This document shows, one piece after another, positions 46,648 through 55,724 of a DNA stretch of 64,000 nucleotides. Position 1 is the first letter of the stretch. The number at the start of each line of letters is the position of its first letter. Where the stretch lies: the NCBI RefSeq assembly GCF_003319125.1, contig NZ_QOHG01000005.1, positions 186,001-250,000 of the forward strand, in the 5' to 3' direction. Both the position numbers and the translations under genes were made by a program. Source of the DNA: Blastococcus sp. TF02A-26 (GTDB lineage: Bacteria; Actinomycetota; Actinomycetes; Mycobacteriales; Geodermatophilaceae). The notes under the pieces are model-generated. The model saw nothing but the letters and a program-made list of their open reading frames with translations, made no database searches and had not been told where the DNA came from.

Positions 46648-46706
46648 ACTTGAGTGACTTAAGTTCCTGGGAGGACAGCCAAGCACAGGTGCTTGAGTGC
46701 ATCAAG
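46648..46706. promoter_or_regulatory. Pair of MarR-type operator candidates
   Basis: Site 1 ACTTGAGTGACTTAAGT (46648-46664, imperfect palindrome) lies before the NmrA-like gene; site 2 CTTGAGTGCATCAAG (46692-46706, arms CTTGA/TCAAG) abuts the -10 box of marR. Both share CTTGAGTG and lie 44 bp apart, consistent with one MarR dimer per divergent promoter. Confidence 0.6.
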
Positions 46707-46712
46707 TAGTCT
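46707..46712 (+). promoter_or_regulatory. Leaderless -10 box of marR
   Basis: TAGTCT, 6 bp before GTG 46719, directly adjoining the right operator candidate; no ribosome site. Confidence 0.5.
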
Positions 46713-46718
46713 TTCGTC

Positions 46719-47126
46719 GTGACCGAGGCAGCGGAGTCGCTGGACCAGCAGCTGTGGGACTTCGTCTACGCCTACGACGCGGCCTACGACGCGGCGGCGC
46801 GCGCGGTCGGGCTGAGCGCGGCCCAGGCCTGCCTGCTCGACGCCCTCACCGGCGGCAGTCGCGCGATGGGCGAGCTCGCCACCGAGCTCCTGTGCGACGC
46901 GTCCAACGTCACCCAGCTCGCCGCCCGACTGGAGGCGCGGGGGCTCGTGGCGCGCGACCCCGATCCGGTGGACCGGCGGGTGAAGCGGCTGTCCATCACG
47001 CCCGCGGGCCGGCAGGTGCACCAGACGGTTCGGGCGGGCTTCGACTTCCCCGCCGACCGCCTCGGACGCCTGTCCGATCCGGAGCGGCGCCAGCTCTCCC
47101 AGTTGATGTCGAAGCTGCTCGCTTGA
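46719..47126 (+). CDS. MarR family transcriptional regulator
   Basis: 135-residue winged-helix regulator. DNA-binding region about 45-95, with LATELLCDASNVTQLAARLEARGLV and wing RDPDPVDRRVKRLSIT. Short for the family but with complete dimerisation helices at both ends. GTG start with a TAGTCT box 6 bp upstream and no ribosome site (leaderless type). Two CTTGAGTG-containing palindromes in the divergent gap are probable binding sites; the NmrA-like gene is the likely target. The TGA stop overlaps the -35 region of the following merR promoter. Confidence 0.92.
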   Translation: MTEAAESLDQQLWDFVYAYDAAYDAAARAVGLSAAQACLLDALTGGSRAMGELATELLCDASNVTQLAARLEARGLVARDPDPVDRRVKRLSITPAGRQVHQTVRAGFDFPADRLGRLSDPERRQLSQLMSKLLA

Positions 47127-47153
47127 CCCTGACGCGGCGTCAGGCTGTGCACT
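47123..47153 (+). promoter_or_regulatory. TipA/MerR-type promoter with internal palindrome
   Basis: -35 TTGACC (47123-47128), then CCTGACGC-G-GCGTCAGG (47128-47144), a perfect 8-bp palindrome lying in a 19-bp spacer, and a weak -10 TGCACT (47148-47153). Long spacers carrying a dyad are the hallmark of MerR-activated promoters. Autoregulation is inferred. Confidence 0.65.
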
Positions 47154-47178
47154 CGTCGCCGTCAGGGAGGAGGGGCCC

Positions 47179-47928
47179 GTGAACGTGGGCGAGGTGGCCG
47201 CACTGGCCGGGGTCACGGTGCGCACGCTGCACCACTACGACCGCATCGGACTGCTGTCGCCGTCCGGGCGGAGCACGTCGGGCTACCGGCAGTACTCGCC
47301 GGCGGACCTGGACCGGCTGCACCAGGTGCTGGTCTACCGCGAGCTCGGGTTCCCCCTCGAGGAGGTCGCGACGCTGATCGAGGCGTCCGACCCGGCCGAG
47401 CACCTGCGCCGGCAGCACCGGCTGCTGCGGGACCGGCTGGAGCGGACGCGGGCGATGGTCGCGGCCGTCGAGAAGGAGATGGAGGCGCGAGCGATGGGGA
47501 TCAGCCTGAGCCCGGAGGAGCGGTTCGAGATCTTCGGCGAGCACGACCCGGAGCGGTACGAGGCCGAGGTCGAGGAGCGCTGGGGCGACACCGAGGCCTA
47601 CGCCCAGTCCCGGCGCCGGACCGCGGCCTACACCAAGGAGGACTGGGTCCGGATCACGGCCGAGGGCGAGGACCTGATGCAGCGGATGGCGACGGCGCTG
47701 CGGGCCGGTGTCGCGCCGGACACCGCTCCGGCGATGGACCTCGCGGAGGAGCACCGGCAGCAGATCGGCCGGGACTTCTACGACTGCCCGCCGGAGCTGC
47801 ACGCGGCGCTGGGCCGGATGTACGTCGAGGACGAGCGGTTCACCGCGACCTACGAGGCGGTCGCGCCGGGCCTCGCGCAGTGGGTGAGCACCGCCGTCCA
47901 GGCCAACGCCGCCCGCCAGGAGGCGTAG
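47179..47928 (+). CDS. MerR family regulator with TipAS ligand domain (TipA-like)
   Basis: 249 residues. N-terminal MerR winged helix (1-75; VGEVAALAGVTVRTLHHYDRIGLLSPSGRS and GYRQYSPADLDRL), a dimerising coiled coil (about 76-110), and a C-terminal TipAS antibiotic-recognition domain (about 115-249; EEHRQQIGRDFYDCPPELHAALGRMYVEDERFTATYE). TipA proteins bind thiopeptides or other drugs and activate their own promoter. GTG with GGAGGAGG upstream. The 19-bp-spaced promoter with palindrome at 47123-47153 fits autoregulation. No efflux gene is adjacent on the same strand. Confidence 0.94.
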   Translation: MNVGEVAALAGVTVRTLHHYDRIGLLSPSGRSTSGYRQYSPADLDRLHQVLVYRELGFPLEEVATLIEASDPAEHLRRQHRLLRDRLERTRAMVAAVEKEMEARAMGISLSPEERFEIFGEHDPERYEAEVEERWGDTEAYAQSRRRTAAYTKEDWVRITAEGEDLMQRMATALRAGVAPDTAPAMDLAEEHRQQIGRDFYDCPPELHAALGRMYVEDERFTATYEAVAPGLAQWVSTAVQANAARQEA

Positions 47929-47939
47929 CCCTCGACGGA

Positions 47940-47999
47940 GGCATGGGATCCGATCCCCCCGCAGACGGGGGTACGCACAGCGGGATCGGATCCCATGCC
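47940..47999. terminator. Bidirectional hairpin between merR and methyltransferase genes
   Basis: Perfect 18-bp arms GGCATGGGATCCGATCCC / GGGATCGGATCCCATGCC (47940-47957, 47982-47999) with a 24-nt loop that partly pairs internally (CCCCCGCAGACGGGGG). It fills the gap between convergent genes. Confidence 0.85.
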
Positions 48000-48005
48000 G
48001 CGGCC

Positions 48006-48797
48006 TCAGACGCGGATGAGCAGCTCGCCGTGGGTCATCGACAGCCAGCCGTCGTCGGCCGCGCCCCACCGCCGCCACGCGGCGGCGATCTGCTCGAGGT
48101 CGTCCGGCGTCGCCAGCCCGTAGGCGGTCGCCTGCTCGGCGAAGGACGACGCCGTCGCCCGCCCGGCCCACGAGGCGCCCCACCACTCCCGCTCCCCGGG
48201 CGTGGCGTAGCACCAGGACGACGTGCTGGCGACGACGTCCCGCAGCCCCGCCGCGTGCGCCCACGACAGCAGCCGGCGACCGGCGTCGGGCTCGGCGTCG
48301 TTGGCGCGGGCCACCCCGTAGTAGACCTCCAGCCAGCGGTCCAGGCCGCGGTCGCGCGGGAACCAGGTGAACGTCGCGTAGTCCACGTCGCGGACCGCGA
48401 CCACCCCGCCGGGCCGGCAGACCCGTGCCATCTCGCGCAGCGCGGCGACCGGGTCGGTGAGGTGCTGCAGCACCTGGTGGGCGTGGACGACGTCGAAGGA
48501 GTCGTCGGCGGCCTCGAGCGCGTAGACGTCGCCGACCACGAACTCGACGGCGACCCCGGCACGCTCGGCCACGGCACGCGCCTCGTCCAGCGGAGCGGCG
48601 ACGTCGAGACCGACCACCCGCCCCGGCGCGACCCGGCGGGCGAGGTCCGCGGTGATCGTGCCGGGACCGCACCCCACGTCGAGCAGGTCGACACCCGGGC
48701 GCAGGTGCGGGAGGAGGTAGCCGGCGGAGTTCTCCGCGGTCCGCCAGCGGTGCGACTGCAGGACCGGCTCGGCGTGTCCGTGGGTGTACGTGTCCAT
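48006..48797 (-). CDS. Class I SAM-dependent methyltransferase
   Basis: 263-residue methyltransferase of the UbiE/COQ5-like type. SAM-binding motif I is DLLDVGCGPGTITADLA (about residue 38), motif II/III region VVGDVYALEAADDSFDVVHAHQVLQHL, followed by REMARVCRPGGVVAVRD. Substrate is not evident. Start ATG 48797 (MDTYTHGHAEPV) has CATGAT 6 bp upstream, a possible leaderless -10; an upstream in-frame start at 48824 would cover it. It is transcribed in the same direction as glpD but separated by a terminator hairpin. Confidence 0.92.
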   Translation of the reverse strand: MDTYTHGHAEPVLQSHRWRTAENSAGYLLPHLRPGVDLLDVGCGPGTITADLARRVAPGRVVGLDVAAPLDEARAVAERAGVAVEFVVGDVYALEAADDSFDVVHAHQVLQHLTDPVAALREMARVCRPGGVVAVRDVDYATFTWFPRDRGLDRWLEVYYGVARANDAEPDAGRRLLSWAHAAGLRDVVASTSSWCYATPGEREWWGASWAGRATASSFAEQATAYGLATPDDLEQIAAAWRRWGAADDGWLSMTHGELLIRV

Positions 48798-48870
48798 GCC
48801 GGGATCATGGACCCGCCGTCCCACTCAGCGAAACACCGTTCCCATATGTTGAGACAGCACCGCGCATGGG

Positions 48871-48917
48871 GCCTTTCGCGCGCGAAGTGCTGTCGGGGAC
48901 TCTCGCGCGCGAAAGGC
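48871..48917 (-). terminator. Terminator hairpin downstream of glpD
   Basis: 15-bp arms GCCTTTCGCGCGCGA / TCGCGCGCGAAAGGC with a 17-nt loop, 12 bp after the glpD stop. Each arm contains the self-complementary TCGCGCGCGA, so alternative smaller hairpins are possible. Confidence 0.75.
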
Positions 48918-48929
48918 TGGGGGTGCGCG

Positions 48930-50450
48930 CTACTCGGCGAGGACGGCCTCGGCGACCGCCACCGCCCGGGCGCGGTCGGCGGGCACCAGTCCGATGCGGG
49001 TGCGCCGGTCGAGCAGGTCGGCGACCGTCCGCGCGCCCTCCGCGCGGACGGCGAAGCGCAGCTCCCCCACGGTCTCCGGCCGCCCCTCGACCACCGTCTC
49101 CGTGCCGAGCGCGGCGACGACCGGCGCCTCGGTGCCGTACCGGGCGACCAGCCGCTCCGGTGCCGCCACCCGCGCCAGCGCCGGCCGGGGTGCCGCGCCG
49201 ACCAGCGGCAGCCGGGCCGTGACCGACCGCGGGGCACCCCGGCCGAGGCGGGCCACCACGGCGTCCACCGTCTCCTCGGCCATGGCCCGGTAGGTGGTCA
49301 GCTTCCCGCCGACGACGGTCAGCACGTCGCCGTCCCAGGAGAGCAGGTGCTTGCGGGAGAGGTCGGCGGTGGCGTCCCCGGGCCCGGCACCGGCGGAGGC
49401 CGGGAGCACCAGCGGCCGCAGCCCCGCGTAGGAGCCGACGACGTCCTCCCGCGTCAGCGGCCGGTCGAGCACCGCGTTCACCGTCTCCAGCAGCTGGGCC
49501 ACCTCGGCGTCCGAGGGCAGCGGGTCCTCGTCGGGCACCGGCCCGGCCACCGGCTCGTCGGTCAGCCCCAGGTAGACGAGCCCGCCCGGCTGGGGCAGCG
49601 CGAACACGTAGCGCGAGCGCGAGCCGGGCAGCGGCACGGTCAGCGCCGCGGTGGGGTGCCCGAGGCGGACGGCCGGCACCACCAGGTGCGACCCGCGGGA
49701 GGGGACCAGCCGCACGTCCGGCGCCAGCCGCTGCGCCCACACCCCCGCGGCGTTGACCACCACCCCGGCGCGGACGGCGAAGGAGGCGCCGTCGTCGGGC
49801 GCGACCGTCGCGGTCCGGCCGTCCACCGAGGTCACCGTCGCGCCGGGGACGACCCGCGCTCCGCAGGCCACCGCGGTTCGCGCGAGGGAGACGACGAGCC
49901 GCGCGTCGTCGGCCAGCTGCCCGTCCCAGAAGACGACGCCACCCCGCCCCGCCCGCACGGCCGGGGTCGCCCGCGCGACCTCGGCCGCCGACACCCGCGC
50001 CGTCGAGGGCAGCGACCGCCGGCCGCCGGGCACCGAGAGGCGCACGGCGTCCCCGAGCCGGCCGCCGACCTCGGCCAGCGCCGTCACGTCCCGCCCGGCG
50101 ACGTCGGGCACGAGGAAGGGCAGCGGCCGGACCAGGTGCGGCGCGGTGGAGCCCATGAGCACCGCGCGCTCGCGGGCCGACTCCCGGGCCAGGCCGATCT
50201 CGCCGTGCGCGAGGTAGCGCAGGCCGCCGTGCACCAGCTTCGACGACCAGCGGCTGGTGCCCGCGGCGAGGTCGGTCCGCTCCATCAACGCCACGGTCAG
50301 TCCGCGCGCGGCGGCGTCGAGCGCGACCCCGACCCCGGTCACGCCTCCGCCGACGACCAGCACGTCCACCGCACCGCCGTCGAGGACCTGCAGGTCAGCG
50401 GCGCGTCGGGCCGCAGTGAGCGCGCCGGGGACGGCGACGTCGTCGGGCAC
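48930..50450 (-). CDS. glpD: FAD-dependent glycerol-3-phosphate dehydrogenase
   Basis: 506-residue flavoenzyme oxidising glycerol-3-phosphate to DHAP and feeding electrons to quinone at the membrane. FAD loop VLVVGGGVTGVGVALDAAARG (about residue 30), followed by RTDLAAGTSRWSSKLVHGGLRYL, the GlpD signature, and later VGGKLTTYRAMAEETVDA. Length is normal. Start GTG 50450 is decided by TACAGT 6 bp upstream. The divergent flavoprotein gene begins only 15 bp away, and mycobacterial glpD1 (Rv2249c) likewise lies near a flavoprotein (Rv2251). A terminator follows. Confidence 0.95.
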   Translation of the reverse strand: MPDDVAVPGALTAARRAADLQVLDGGAVDVLVVGGGVTGVGVALDAAARGLTVALMERTDLAAGTSRWSSKLVHGGLRYLAHGEIGLARESARERAVLMGSTAPHLVRPLPFLVPDVAGRDVTALAEVGGRLGDAVRLSVPGGRRSLPSTARVSAAEVARATPAVRAGRGGVVFWDGQLADDARLVVSLARTAVACGARVVPGATVTSVDGRTATVAPDDGASFAVRAGVVVNAAGVWAQRLAPDVRLVPSRGSHLVVPAVRLGHPTAALTVPLPGSRSRYVFALPQPGGLVYLGLTDEPVAGPVPDEDPLPSDAEVAQLLETVNAVLDRPLTREDVVGSYAGLRPLVLPASAGAGPGDATADLSRKHLLSWDGDVLTVVGGKLTTYRAMAEETVDAVVARLGRGAPRSVTARLPLVGAAPRPALARVAAPERLVARYGTEAPVVAALGTETVVEGRPETVGELRFAVRAEGARTVADLLDRRTRIGLVPADRARAVAVAEAVLAE

Positions 50451-50456
50451 CGGCAG

Positions 50457-50462
50457 ACTGTA
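50457..50462 (-). promoter_or_regulatory. Leaderless -10 box of glpD in the 15-bp divergent gap
   Basis: TACAGT on the minus strand, 6 bp before GTG 50450. The overlapping plus-strand hexamer CAGACT (50454-50459) is 6 bp before GTG 50466 of the divergent gene, so both promoters would share almost the same bases. Confidence 0.5.
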
Positions 50463-50465
50463 GCC

Positions 50466-52172
50466 GTGCCCGAGCAGCCGGAACTGACGATCCAGGGATG
50501 GGGGCCCGGCGCCTCCCGCGTGGCGAGGGTCCGCGACGGATCCGGTGAGGGGGAGGCCGAGGGGCTCGAGCTCGACCGCGATCCCGACCTGACCAGCGCG
50601 CTGCCGCGTGCGGCGCGCAAGCACCTCTCCCGGGAGCTCGGCTGGACGCCGCGGTCGACCCCGCCGGTCCGCGTGTCGGAGATCCGGGTGGCGCCGAGCC
50701 GGCTGCCCGAGGAGGTCCTGACGGCGATGGTCGCGCTGCTCGGCGAGGACAACGTGACCACCGACCGCGAGGCGCGGCTGAAGCGCACCGGCGGCAAGAG
50801 CTACCTGGACCTGCTGCGCCGTCGGGAGGGTGACGGCTCCGACGCCCCGGACGCCGTCGTCTCCCCCGGCGACACCGGTGAGACCGCCGCCCTGCTGGCG
50901 CTGTGCGCCGAGCGCGGCGTGGTGGTCGTGCCCTTCGGCGGCGGCACCAGCGTGGTCGGCGGCCTCTCCGGCATCGACCCCGACGACCGGCCGGCGGTGG
51001 CGCTGGACCTGCGGCGGATGGCGTCGGTCCGCGAGCTGGACGTGCCGTCGTCGCTGGTCACGGTCGGCCCCGGCATGCGGGGCCCGGCGCTGGAGGAGGC
51101 GCTGGGCGCCGAGGGGCTGACGCTGGGCCACCTGCCGCAGAGCTGGGAGTTCGCCACGCTCGGCGGGTACGCGGCGACCCGGTCCGCCGGGCAGGCGTCG
51201 ACCGGCGTCGGCCGGTTCGACGACCTCGTGGCGGGCCTGACGCTGGCCACGCCGACCGGTGTCCTCGACCTGGGCTCCCCGCCCGCCTCCGCCGCCGGCC
51301 CGGACCTGCTCGGGCTGGCGCTCGGCTCGGAGGGCGCGCTCGGTGTCATCACCGAGCTGCGGCTGCGGGTCCGCCCGAAGCCGCGGACCACCTCCTACGA
51401 GGGCTGGTCGTTCCGCAGCTGGGCCGCGGGTCTCGCCGGGCTGCAGCGCCTGGCCCGGCACGACCTGCTGCCCGACGTCGTCCGGCTGTCCGACCCCGAC
51501 GAGACCCGCGCCAACCTGCTCATGGCCGGAGGCACCGGCGCGCGGCTGCTGCGCGGCTCGCTGCGGACCCGCGGCCACGGCGAGGGCTGCCTGCTGGTCG
51601 TCGGCTGGGAGGGGCTGCCGACCCTGGTCCGCGCCCGGCGGCGGGCCGCGGCGTCGGCGCTGCGCGAGGGCGGCGCGGTGCGGGTGGGCCGGCAGGTCGG
51701 GGAGTCCTGGCGCAGGCACCGGTTCGAGGGGCCCTACCTGCGCGACCGCCTGATGGACGCCGGCCTGCTCGTCGAGACCCTCGAGACGGCCGCGACCTGG
51801 ACGGCGCTGCCGGTGGTCTACGACGCCGTCCGCCGGGCGCTGCAGCGGTCACTCGGCCGGGACGGCCGCCGGCCCCTGGTCATGAGCCACGTCTCGCACG
51901 GGTACGCGACCGGCGCCTCCCTCTACCTCACCGTGCTCGCCGACCGGGACGACGACCTGCCCATCCAGCAGTGGCTGGCCGCCAAGCGGGAGGCCACCGA
52001 CGCCCTGCTGGCCGCCGGCGGGACGCTCACCCACCACCACGCCGTCGGCGCCGACCACCGGCCGTGGCTGGAGCGGGAGATCGGACCGCTGGGCGTCGAG
52101 GTGCTGCGCGCGGTCAAGGAACGACTCGACCCGACCGGCATCTGCAACCCGGGGGTGCTCCTCCCGGACTAG
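50466..52172 (+). CDS. FAD-binding oxidase, alkyl-dihydroxyacetonephosphate synthase-like
   Basis: 568-residue VAO/PCMH-family flavoprotein. The FAD-binding segment is VVVPFGGGTSVVGGLSGI with GRFDDLVAGLTLATPTG, and the C-terminal active-site region has THHHAVGADHRPWLEREIG, the histidine-rich motif of AGPS-type enzymes, ending DPTGICNPGVLLPD. It resembles mycobacterial Rv2251. AGPS makes ether lipids from acyl-DHAP, so pairing with glpD (DHAP/glycerol-3-phosphate) is sensible, but an ether-lipid role is not proven in actinobacteria. GTG start without ribosome site (leaderless candidate). A 21-bp tandem duplication covers its stop codon. Confidence 0.93.
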   Translation: MPEQPELTIQGWGPGASRVARVRDGSGEGEAEGLELDRDPDLTSALPRAARKHLSRELGWTPRSTPPVRVSEIRVAPSRLPEEVLTAMVALLGEDNVTTDREARLKRTGGKSYLDLLRRREGDGSDAPDAVVSPGDTGETAALLALCAERGVVVVPFGGGTSVVGGLSGIDPDDRPAVALDLRRMASVRELDVPSSLVTVGPGMRGPALEEALGAEGLTLGHLPQSWEFATLGGYAATRSAGQASTGVGRFDDLVAGLTLATPTGVLDLGSPPASAAGPDLLGLALGSEGALGVITELRLRVRPKPRTTSYEGWSFRSWAAGLAGLQRLARHDLLPDVVRLSDPDETRANLLMAGGTGARLLRGSLRTRGHGEGCLLVVGWEGLPTLVRARRRAAASALREGGAVRVGRQVGESWRRHRFEGPYLRDRLMDAGLLVETLETAATWTALPVVYDAVRRALQRSLGRDGRRPLVMSHVSHGYATGASLYLTVLADRDDDLPIQQWLAAKREATDALLAAGGTLTHHHAVGADHRPWLEREIGPLGVEVLRAVKERLDPTGICNPGVLLPD

Positions 52173-52199
52173 CGCGACCTCCTCCCGGACCAGGGCGAC
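52158..52199 (+). repeat. 21-bp tandem duplication over the stop codon
   Basis: Two adjacent copies of CTCCTCCCGGAC(T/C)AG(C/G)GCGAC, 19 of 21 identical. The first contains the TAG stop of the flavoprotein gene; the second has CAG at that place. The rest of the 186-bp gap to the next gene shows no gene and no clear hairpin. Confidence 0.7.
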
Positions 52200-52358
52200 G
52201 CGGCGGCGCAGGGACCGGGGCAGCCGGGAGGGGACGGTCATCGGGACTCCAGGCGGCGCGCAGGGGCGGGCGGACGGCGCCGAGGGTGGCGCGGGCACCT
52301 TGATCGCCACTTGCGGCGGGCTTGGGGAAGCACGAGCGCTCTGGGAGACTCCCGCCCC

Positions 52359-55300
52359 GTGCTGTACCGCGTCCTCGGCCCGCTCGAGGTCACGGACGAC
52401 GCCGGCCGCCCGCTGGACCTCGGCGGCGCCAAGCCCCGCACGCTGCTGACCCTGCTGCTGTCCGAGCCGGGGCGCGCCGTCGGCCTCGACCGCATCGTCA
52501 CGACGCTGTGGGGGGACGAGCCGCCGCCGACCGTCACCGGGACGCTGCAGGCCTACGTCTCGCACCTGCGCCGGGTGCTCGAACCGGAGCGCGGGCCGCG
52601 GGAGGCGCCCCGGGTGCTGCTCACCCGGCCTCCCGGCTACGCGATCGCCGTCCCCGACGACGCCCTGGACAGCCTCCGCTTCGCCCGGTTCCTGGAGGAC
52701 GGCGACGCCGCCGTGACCGCGGGCGACCCCGCGCGCGGTGGAGCGCTGCTGGACCAGGCCCTCGAGCTCTGGCGGGGTGAGCCGCTCCCCGAGCTCGGCG
52801 ACGCTCCCGAGGCGGCCGCCGAGCGGCTGCGGCTCACCGAGCTGCACGTGCGGGCCCGGGAGCGGCGCTGCGAGGCCCTCCTGGACGCGGGACGCCCCGA
52901 GGCCGCCGTCCCCGACCTGCAGCGCCTGGTCGCGGAGCACCCGCTGCGCGAGCGGCTGTGGGCCCGGCTGGTCACCGCGCTCTACGCCGCCGACCGGCAG
53001 GCCGACGCCCTCGACGCGCTCCGCCGGTGCGCGACCCTGCTGCGCGACGAGCTCGGCATCGACCCGGGACCGGAGCTACGCGAGCTGGAACGGGCCGTGC
53101 TGCGCCAGGACCCGGCGCTGCGGAGGGAGCCCGCCGTCTCCCGGCCGCGGCCTCCGGCGCCGCCCGCACCGCCGGTCCCGGCGGCTCCGGCGGCTCCGGC
53201 GGAGACCCTCGTCGGGCGGGAGATCGAGCTCGCCCAGCTGCGGGTGTCGCTCGACCTCGCCGCGGGAGGCCGGCCCGGCGTGGTCGTCGTCGGCGGGGAG
53301 GCCGGGATCGGCAAGACCCGGCTGGCCGAGGCCGCCGCGGACGTGGCCCGGGCAGCGGGCTGGGCGGTGGCCTGGAGCCGGTGCGCCGACGACGCCGGGG
53401 CGCCGGCCCTGTGGCCGTGGACCCAGGTCCTGTCCGCGCTCGGCCAGGAGCGGCTCCCCCCGCCTCCGGCCGACGACGACGCCGACGACGCCCGGTTCCG
53501 GCTGTTCGAGGAGCTGTGCAGCCGGCTCACCGCCGCCGCGGGCCGGCAGCCGCTGCTCGTCGTCCTCGACGACCTGCAGGGCGCCGACACCGCCTCGGTG
53601 CAGCTGCTCTCGCTCCTCACCCGGCACCTGCCCCGGCTGCCGCTGCTCCTGCTGGTCACGGTCCGCGACGTCGGGGAGGAGCTGCCTCCCGCGGTGGCCG
53701 ACTGCCTGGCCCGGCTCGGCCGCGAGCCGTCCGCCAGCCGGTTGCGCCTGGACGGCCTGGAAGCGGCCGAGGTCGCCGAGCTGCTCGCCGCGCGTCTCGG
53801 TCCGGATCCGGACCCGGCGCTGGCCAGCACGGTGCACGACCGCACCGCGGGCAACCCGTTCTTCGTCGTCGAGCTGACCCGCTGGATGGCCGGCGCCGCC
53901 GATCCCGCGCGGATGGCCGTGCCGCCGTCGGTGGGCGCGGTGCTGCACACCCGGCTGGACCGGCTGCCGGCCGCCACCCGGGCGGTGCTGGAGCTGGCCG
54001 CCCTCGCCGGCCGGGAGATCTCCCTCGGCCTGCTGGAGGCCGCCGGCGCCCCCGCGGAGGAGGCCCTGCCGGCGCTGGAGTCGGCCATGGCGCTCGGCCT
54101 GGTGGTGCCCGGCAGCACGCCGTGGAGCTGGCGGTTCACCCACGCGCTCGTGCAGGAGGTGCTCGCGGCCGAGCTCGGCGTGCTGGACCGGGCACGACTC
54201 CACGCCCGGCTCGGGACGGCGCTCGAGCAGGGCGGCACCGGGGACGACACCGTCCTGGAGCGGCTGGCCCACCACTTCGTCGAGGCGGTGCCGGTGACCG
54301 GGACCGGCCCGGCCCGCCGCTGGTCGGTCGCCGCCGCGGAGGCCGCCCGCGCCCGGTTGGCGCACGGCGAGGCGGCCGCGCACACCCGTCGCGCGCTGCG
54401 GCTGGTGGACCCGGCCGAGCCCGACGCCGCCCGCACCCGCCACGACCTCCTGACCGCCCTCGGCGACGACCTGCTGCGCAGCGGCCGGCGGACCGAGGCG
54501 CAGGAGGTGCTCGGCGAGGCGATCGCCGTCGCGCGCCAGCTGGGCGACCGGCGCTGCCTGCTGGAGGCCGCCTCGGTGTGGGGCTCGCCGACGCTGTGGA
54601 ACTGGCGGCCGCACGGGGTGGTCGACCACGGCATGGTCGCCCTGCTCGAGGAGCTGCTCGAGCACCGGGAGGAGATCGCGCCGGACGCCTCACCCCCGGA
54701 GGCCGGCCGGCTCACCGCCCGGCTGCTCGGGACCCTCGGCGTGGAGCTGGCCTACAGCGAGGACCTCCAGCGCGGCCCCCGGTACGCCGAGCGCGCGGTG
54801 CAGGTGGCCCGGGAGGTGGGTGATCCGGAGCTGCTCGGCCGGGTGCTGGACAACTACGCGCTCGCCGTCTGGGGGCGGCCGGGCGCGGCCGAGCTCCGCC
54901 TGGCCGCCGCCGACGAGGCGCTCGCGCTGGCCGGCGCCGGGCTGCCGCGGCGCACCGAGTTCCACGCCCGCGTGCACCGGGCCGCGATCCGGCTGCACCT
55001 GACCGACCGCCGGGGCTTCGAGCAGGACCTGGACGCCGCCGCCCGGCTGGCGGCGTCGCTCTCCGGGCCGGAGATCCGGCCGCACGTGCTGTGGCAGCAG
55101 GCCGGCGCCGCCTGGCTGCGCGGCGACGCCGAGCGCGCGGAGGAGCTCACCACCGAGGCCCACGAGCTGTTCCGCGCGATCACCCCGCACGCCGGTCACG
55201 CCTACGCCGCCCACCAGTTCGTGCTGCGCCGCGCCGCAGGCCGACCGGGCGACGCGCTCGACCTGCTGGTCGCCACCGGCGACGAGGGCCACCCGCTGCT

Positions 55301-55724
55301 GCAGCTCATGGCCGTACTGGCCGCGGCCGAGGCCGGCGACCTCGCCGAGGCACGCCGGCTCCGCCGCCGCTGGGGCCGCACCCAGGTGCGGGACTGGGCC
55401 AGCGACGTGGCCGTGCTGCTGGAGACCGAGGTGGCGCTGCTGCTGGGCGACGAGCCGGAGCTGGAGATGGCGGTCGTGCAGGTGCTGCCCTTCCGCGGGC
55501 GGCAGGCGGTGCTGGGCACGCCCGCCTTCAGCCTGGGCTCCTACGACGAGACGCTGGGGCGTGTGGCCGAGCGGCAGGGTGACACCGTGGCCGCACGGGA
55601 GTGGTGGCAGGCCGCGCTGCGCCAGGGCCGCGCGGTCGGGTCCCCGCGCCAGGTCGCCGTCGCCGAGGCGCACCTGGCGCGGGTGCCGGAGTCCGCCGCC
55701 CGCCGCCCGTCCCGCCGGCGCTAG
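52359..55724 (+). CDS. BTAD/SARP-type regulator with AAA ATPase and TPR-like domain
   Basis: 1121-residue AfsR-like regulator. OmpR/PhoB-type winged helix (1-95; [24 protein letters not shown] and [14 protein letters not shown]), BTAD bacterial transcriptional activation domain (95-245), Pro/Ala linker, AAA/STAND-like ATPase (about 285-560; Walker [12 protein letters not shown], Walker [13 protein letters not shown]), and TPR-like helical repeats to the end. No C-terminal LuxR helix-turn-helix. Such proteins activate pathway genes, often secondary metabolism, but no biosynthetic cluster is visible. GTG 52359 chosen at the start of the winged helix; no strong ribosome site. Stop overlaps the SDR gene stop in CTAG. 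Confidence 0.93.
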   Translation: MLYRVLGPLEVTDDAGRPLDLGGAKPRTLLTLLLSEPGRAVGLDRIVTTLWGDEPPPTVTGTLQAYVSHLRRVLEPERGPREAPRVLLTRPPGYAIAVPDDALDSLRFARFLEDGDAAVTAGDPARGGALLDQALELWRGEPLPELGDAPEAAAERLRLTELHVRARERRCEALLDAGRPEAAVPDLQRLVAEHPLRERLWARLVTALYAADRQADALDALRRCATLLRDELGIDPGPELRELERAVLRQDPALRREPAVSRPRPPAPPAPPVPAAPAAPAETLVGREIELAQLRVSLDLAAGGRPGVVVVGGEAGIGKTRLAEAAADVARAAGWAVAWSRCADDAGAPALWPWTQVLSALGQERLPPPPADDDADDARFRLFEELCSRLTAAAGRQPLLVVLDDLQGADTASVQLLSLLTRHLPRLPLLLLVTVRDVGEELPPAVADCLARLGREPSASRLRLDGLEAAEVAELLAARLGPDPDPALASTVHDRTAGNPFFVVELTRWMAGAADPARMAVPPSVGAVLHTRLDRLPAATRAVLELAALAGREISLGLLEAAGAPAEEALPALESAMALGLVVPGSTPWSWRFTHALVQEVLAAELGVLDRARLHARLGTALEQGGTGDDTVLERLAHHFVEAVPVTGTGPARRWSVAAAEAARARLAHGEAAAHTRRALRLVDPAEPDAARTRHDLLTALGDDLLRSGRRTEAQEVLGEAIAVARQLGDRRCLLEAASVWGSPTLWNWRPHGVVDHGMVALLEELLEHREEIAPDASPPEAGRLTARLLGTLGVELAYSEDLQRGPRYAERAVQVAREVGDPELLGRVLDNYALAVWGRPGAAELRLAAADEALALAGAGLPRRTEFHARVHRAAIRLHLTDRRGFEQDLDAAARLAASLSGPEIRPHVLWQQAGAAWLRGDAERAEELTTEAHELFRAITPHAGHAYAAHQFVLRRAAGRPGDALDLLVATGDEGHPLLQLMAVLAAAEAGDLAEARRLRRRWGRTQVRDWASDVAVLLETEVALLLGDEPELEMAVVQVLPFRGRQAVLGTPAFSLGSYDETLGRVAERQGDTVAAREWWQAALRQGRAVGSPRQVAVAEAHLARVPESAARRPSRRR

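Noticed and set aside
48871-48917. GC-rich palindromes as a CRISPR repeat or origin element
   Set aside because: Only one inverted pair is present, with no repeated spacer array or DnaA boxes; it fits a glpD terminator.
47880-50465. Long upstream extension of the AGPS-like gene frame
   Set aside because: It is antisense to glpD and the methyltransferase; homology starts at GTG 50466.
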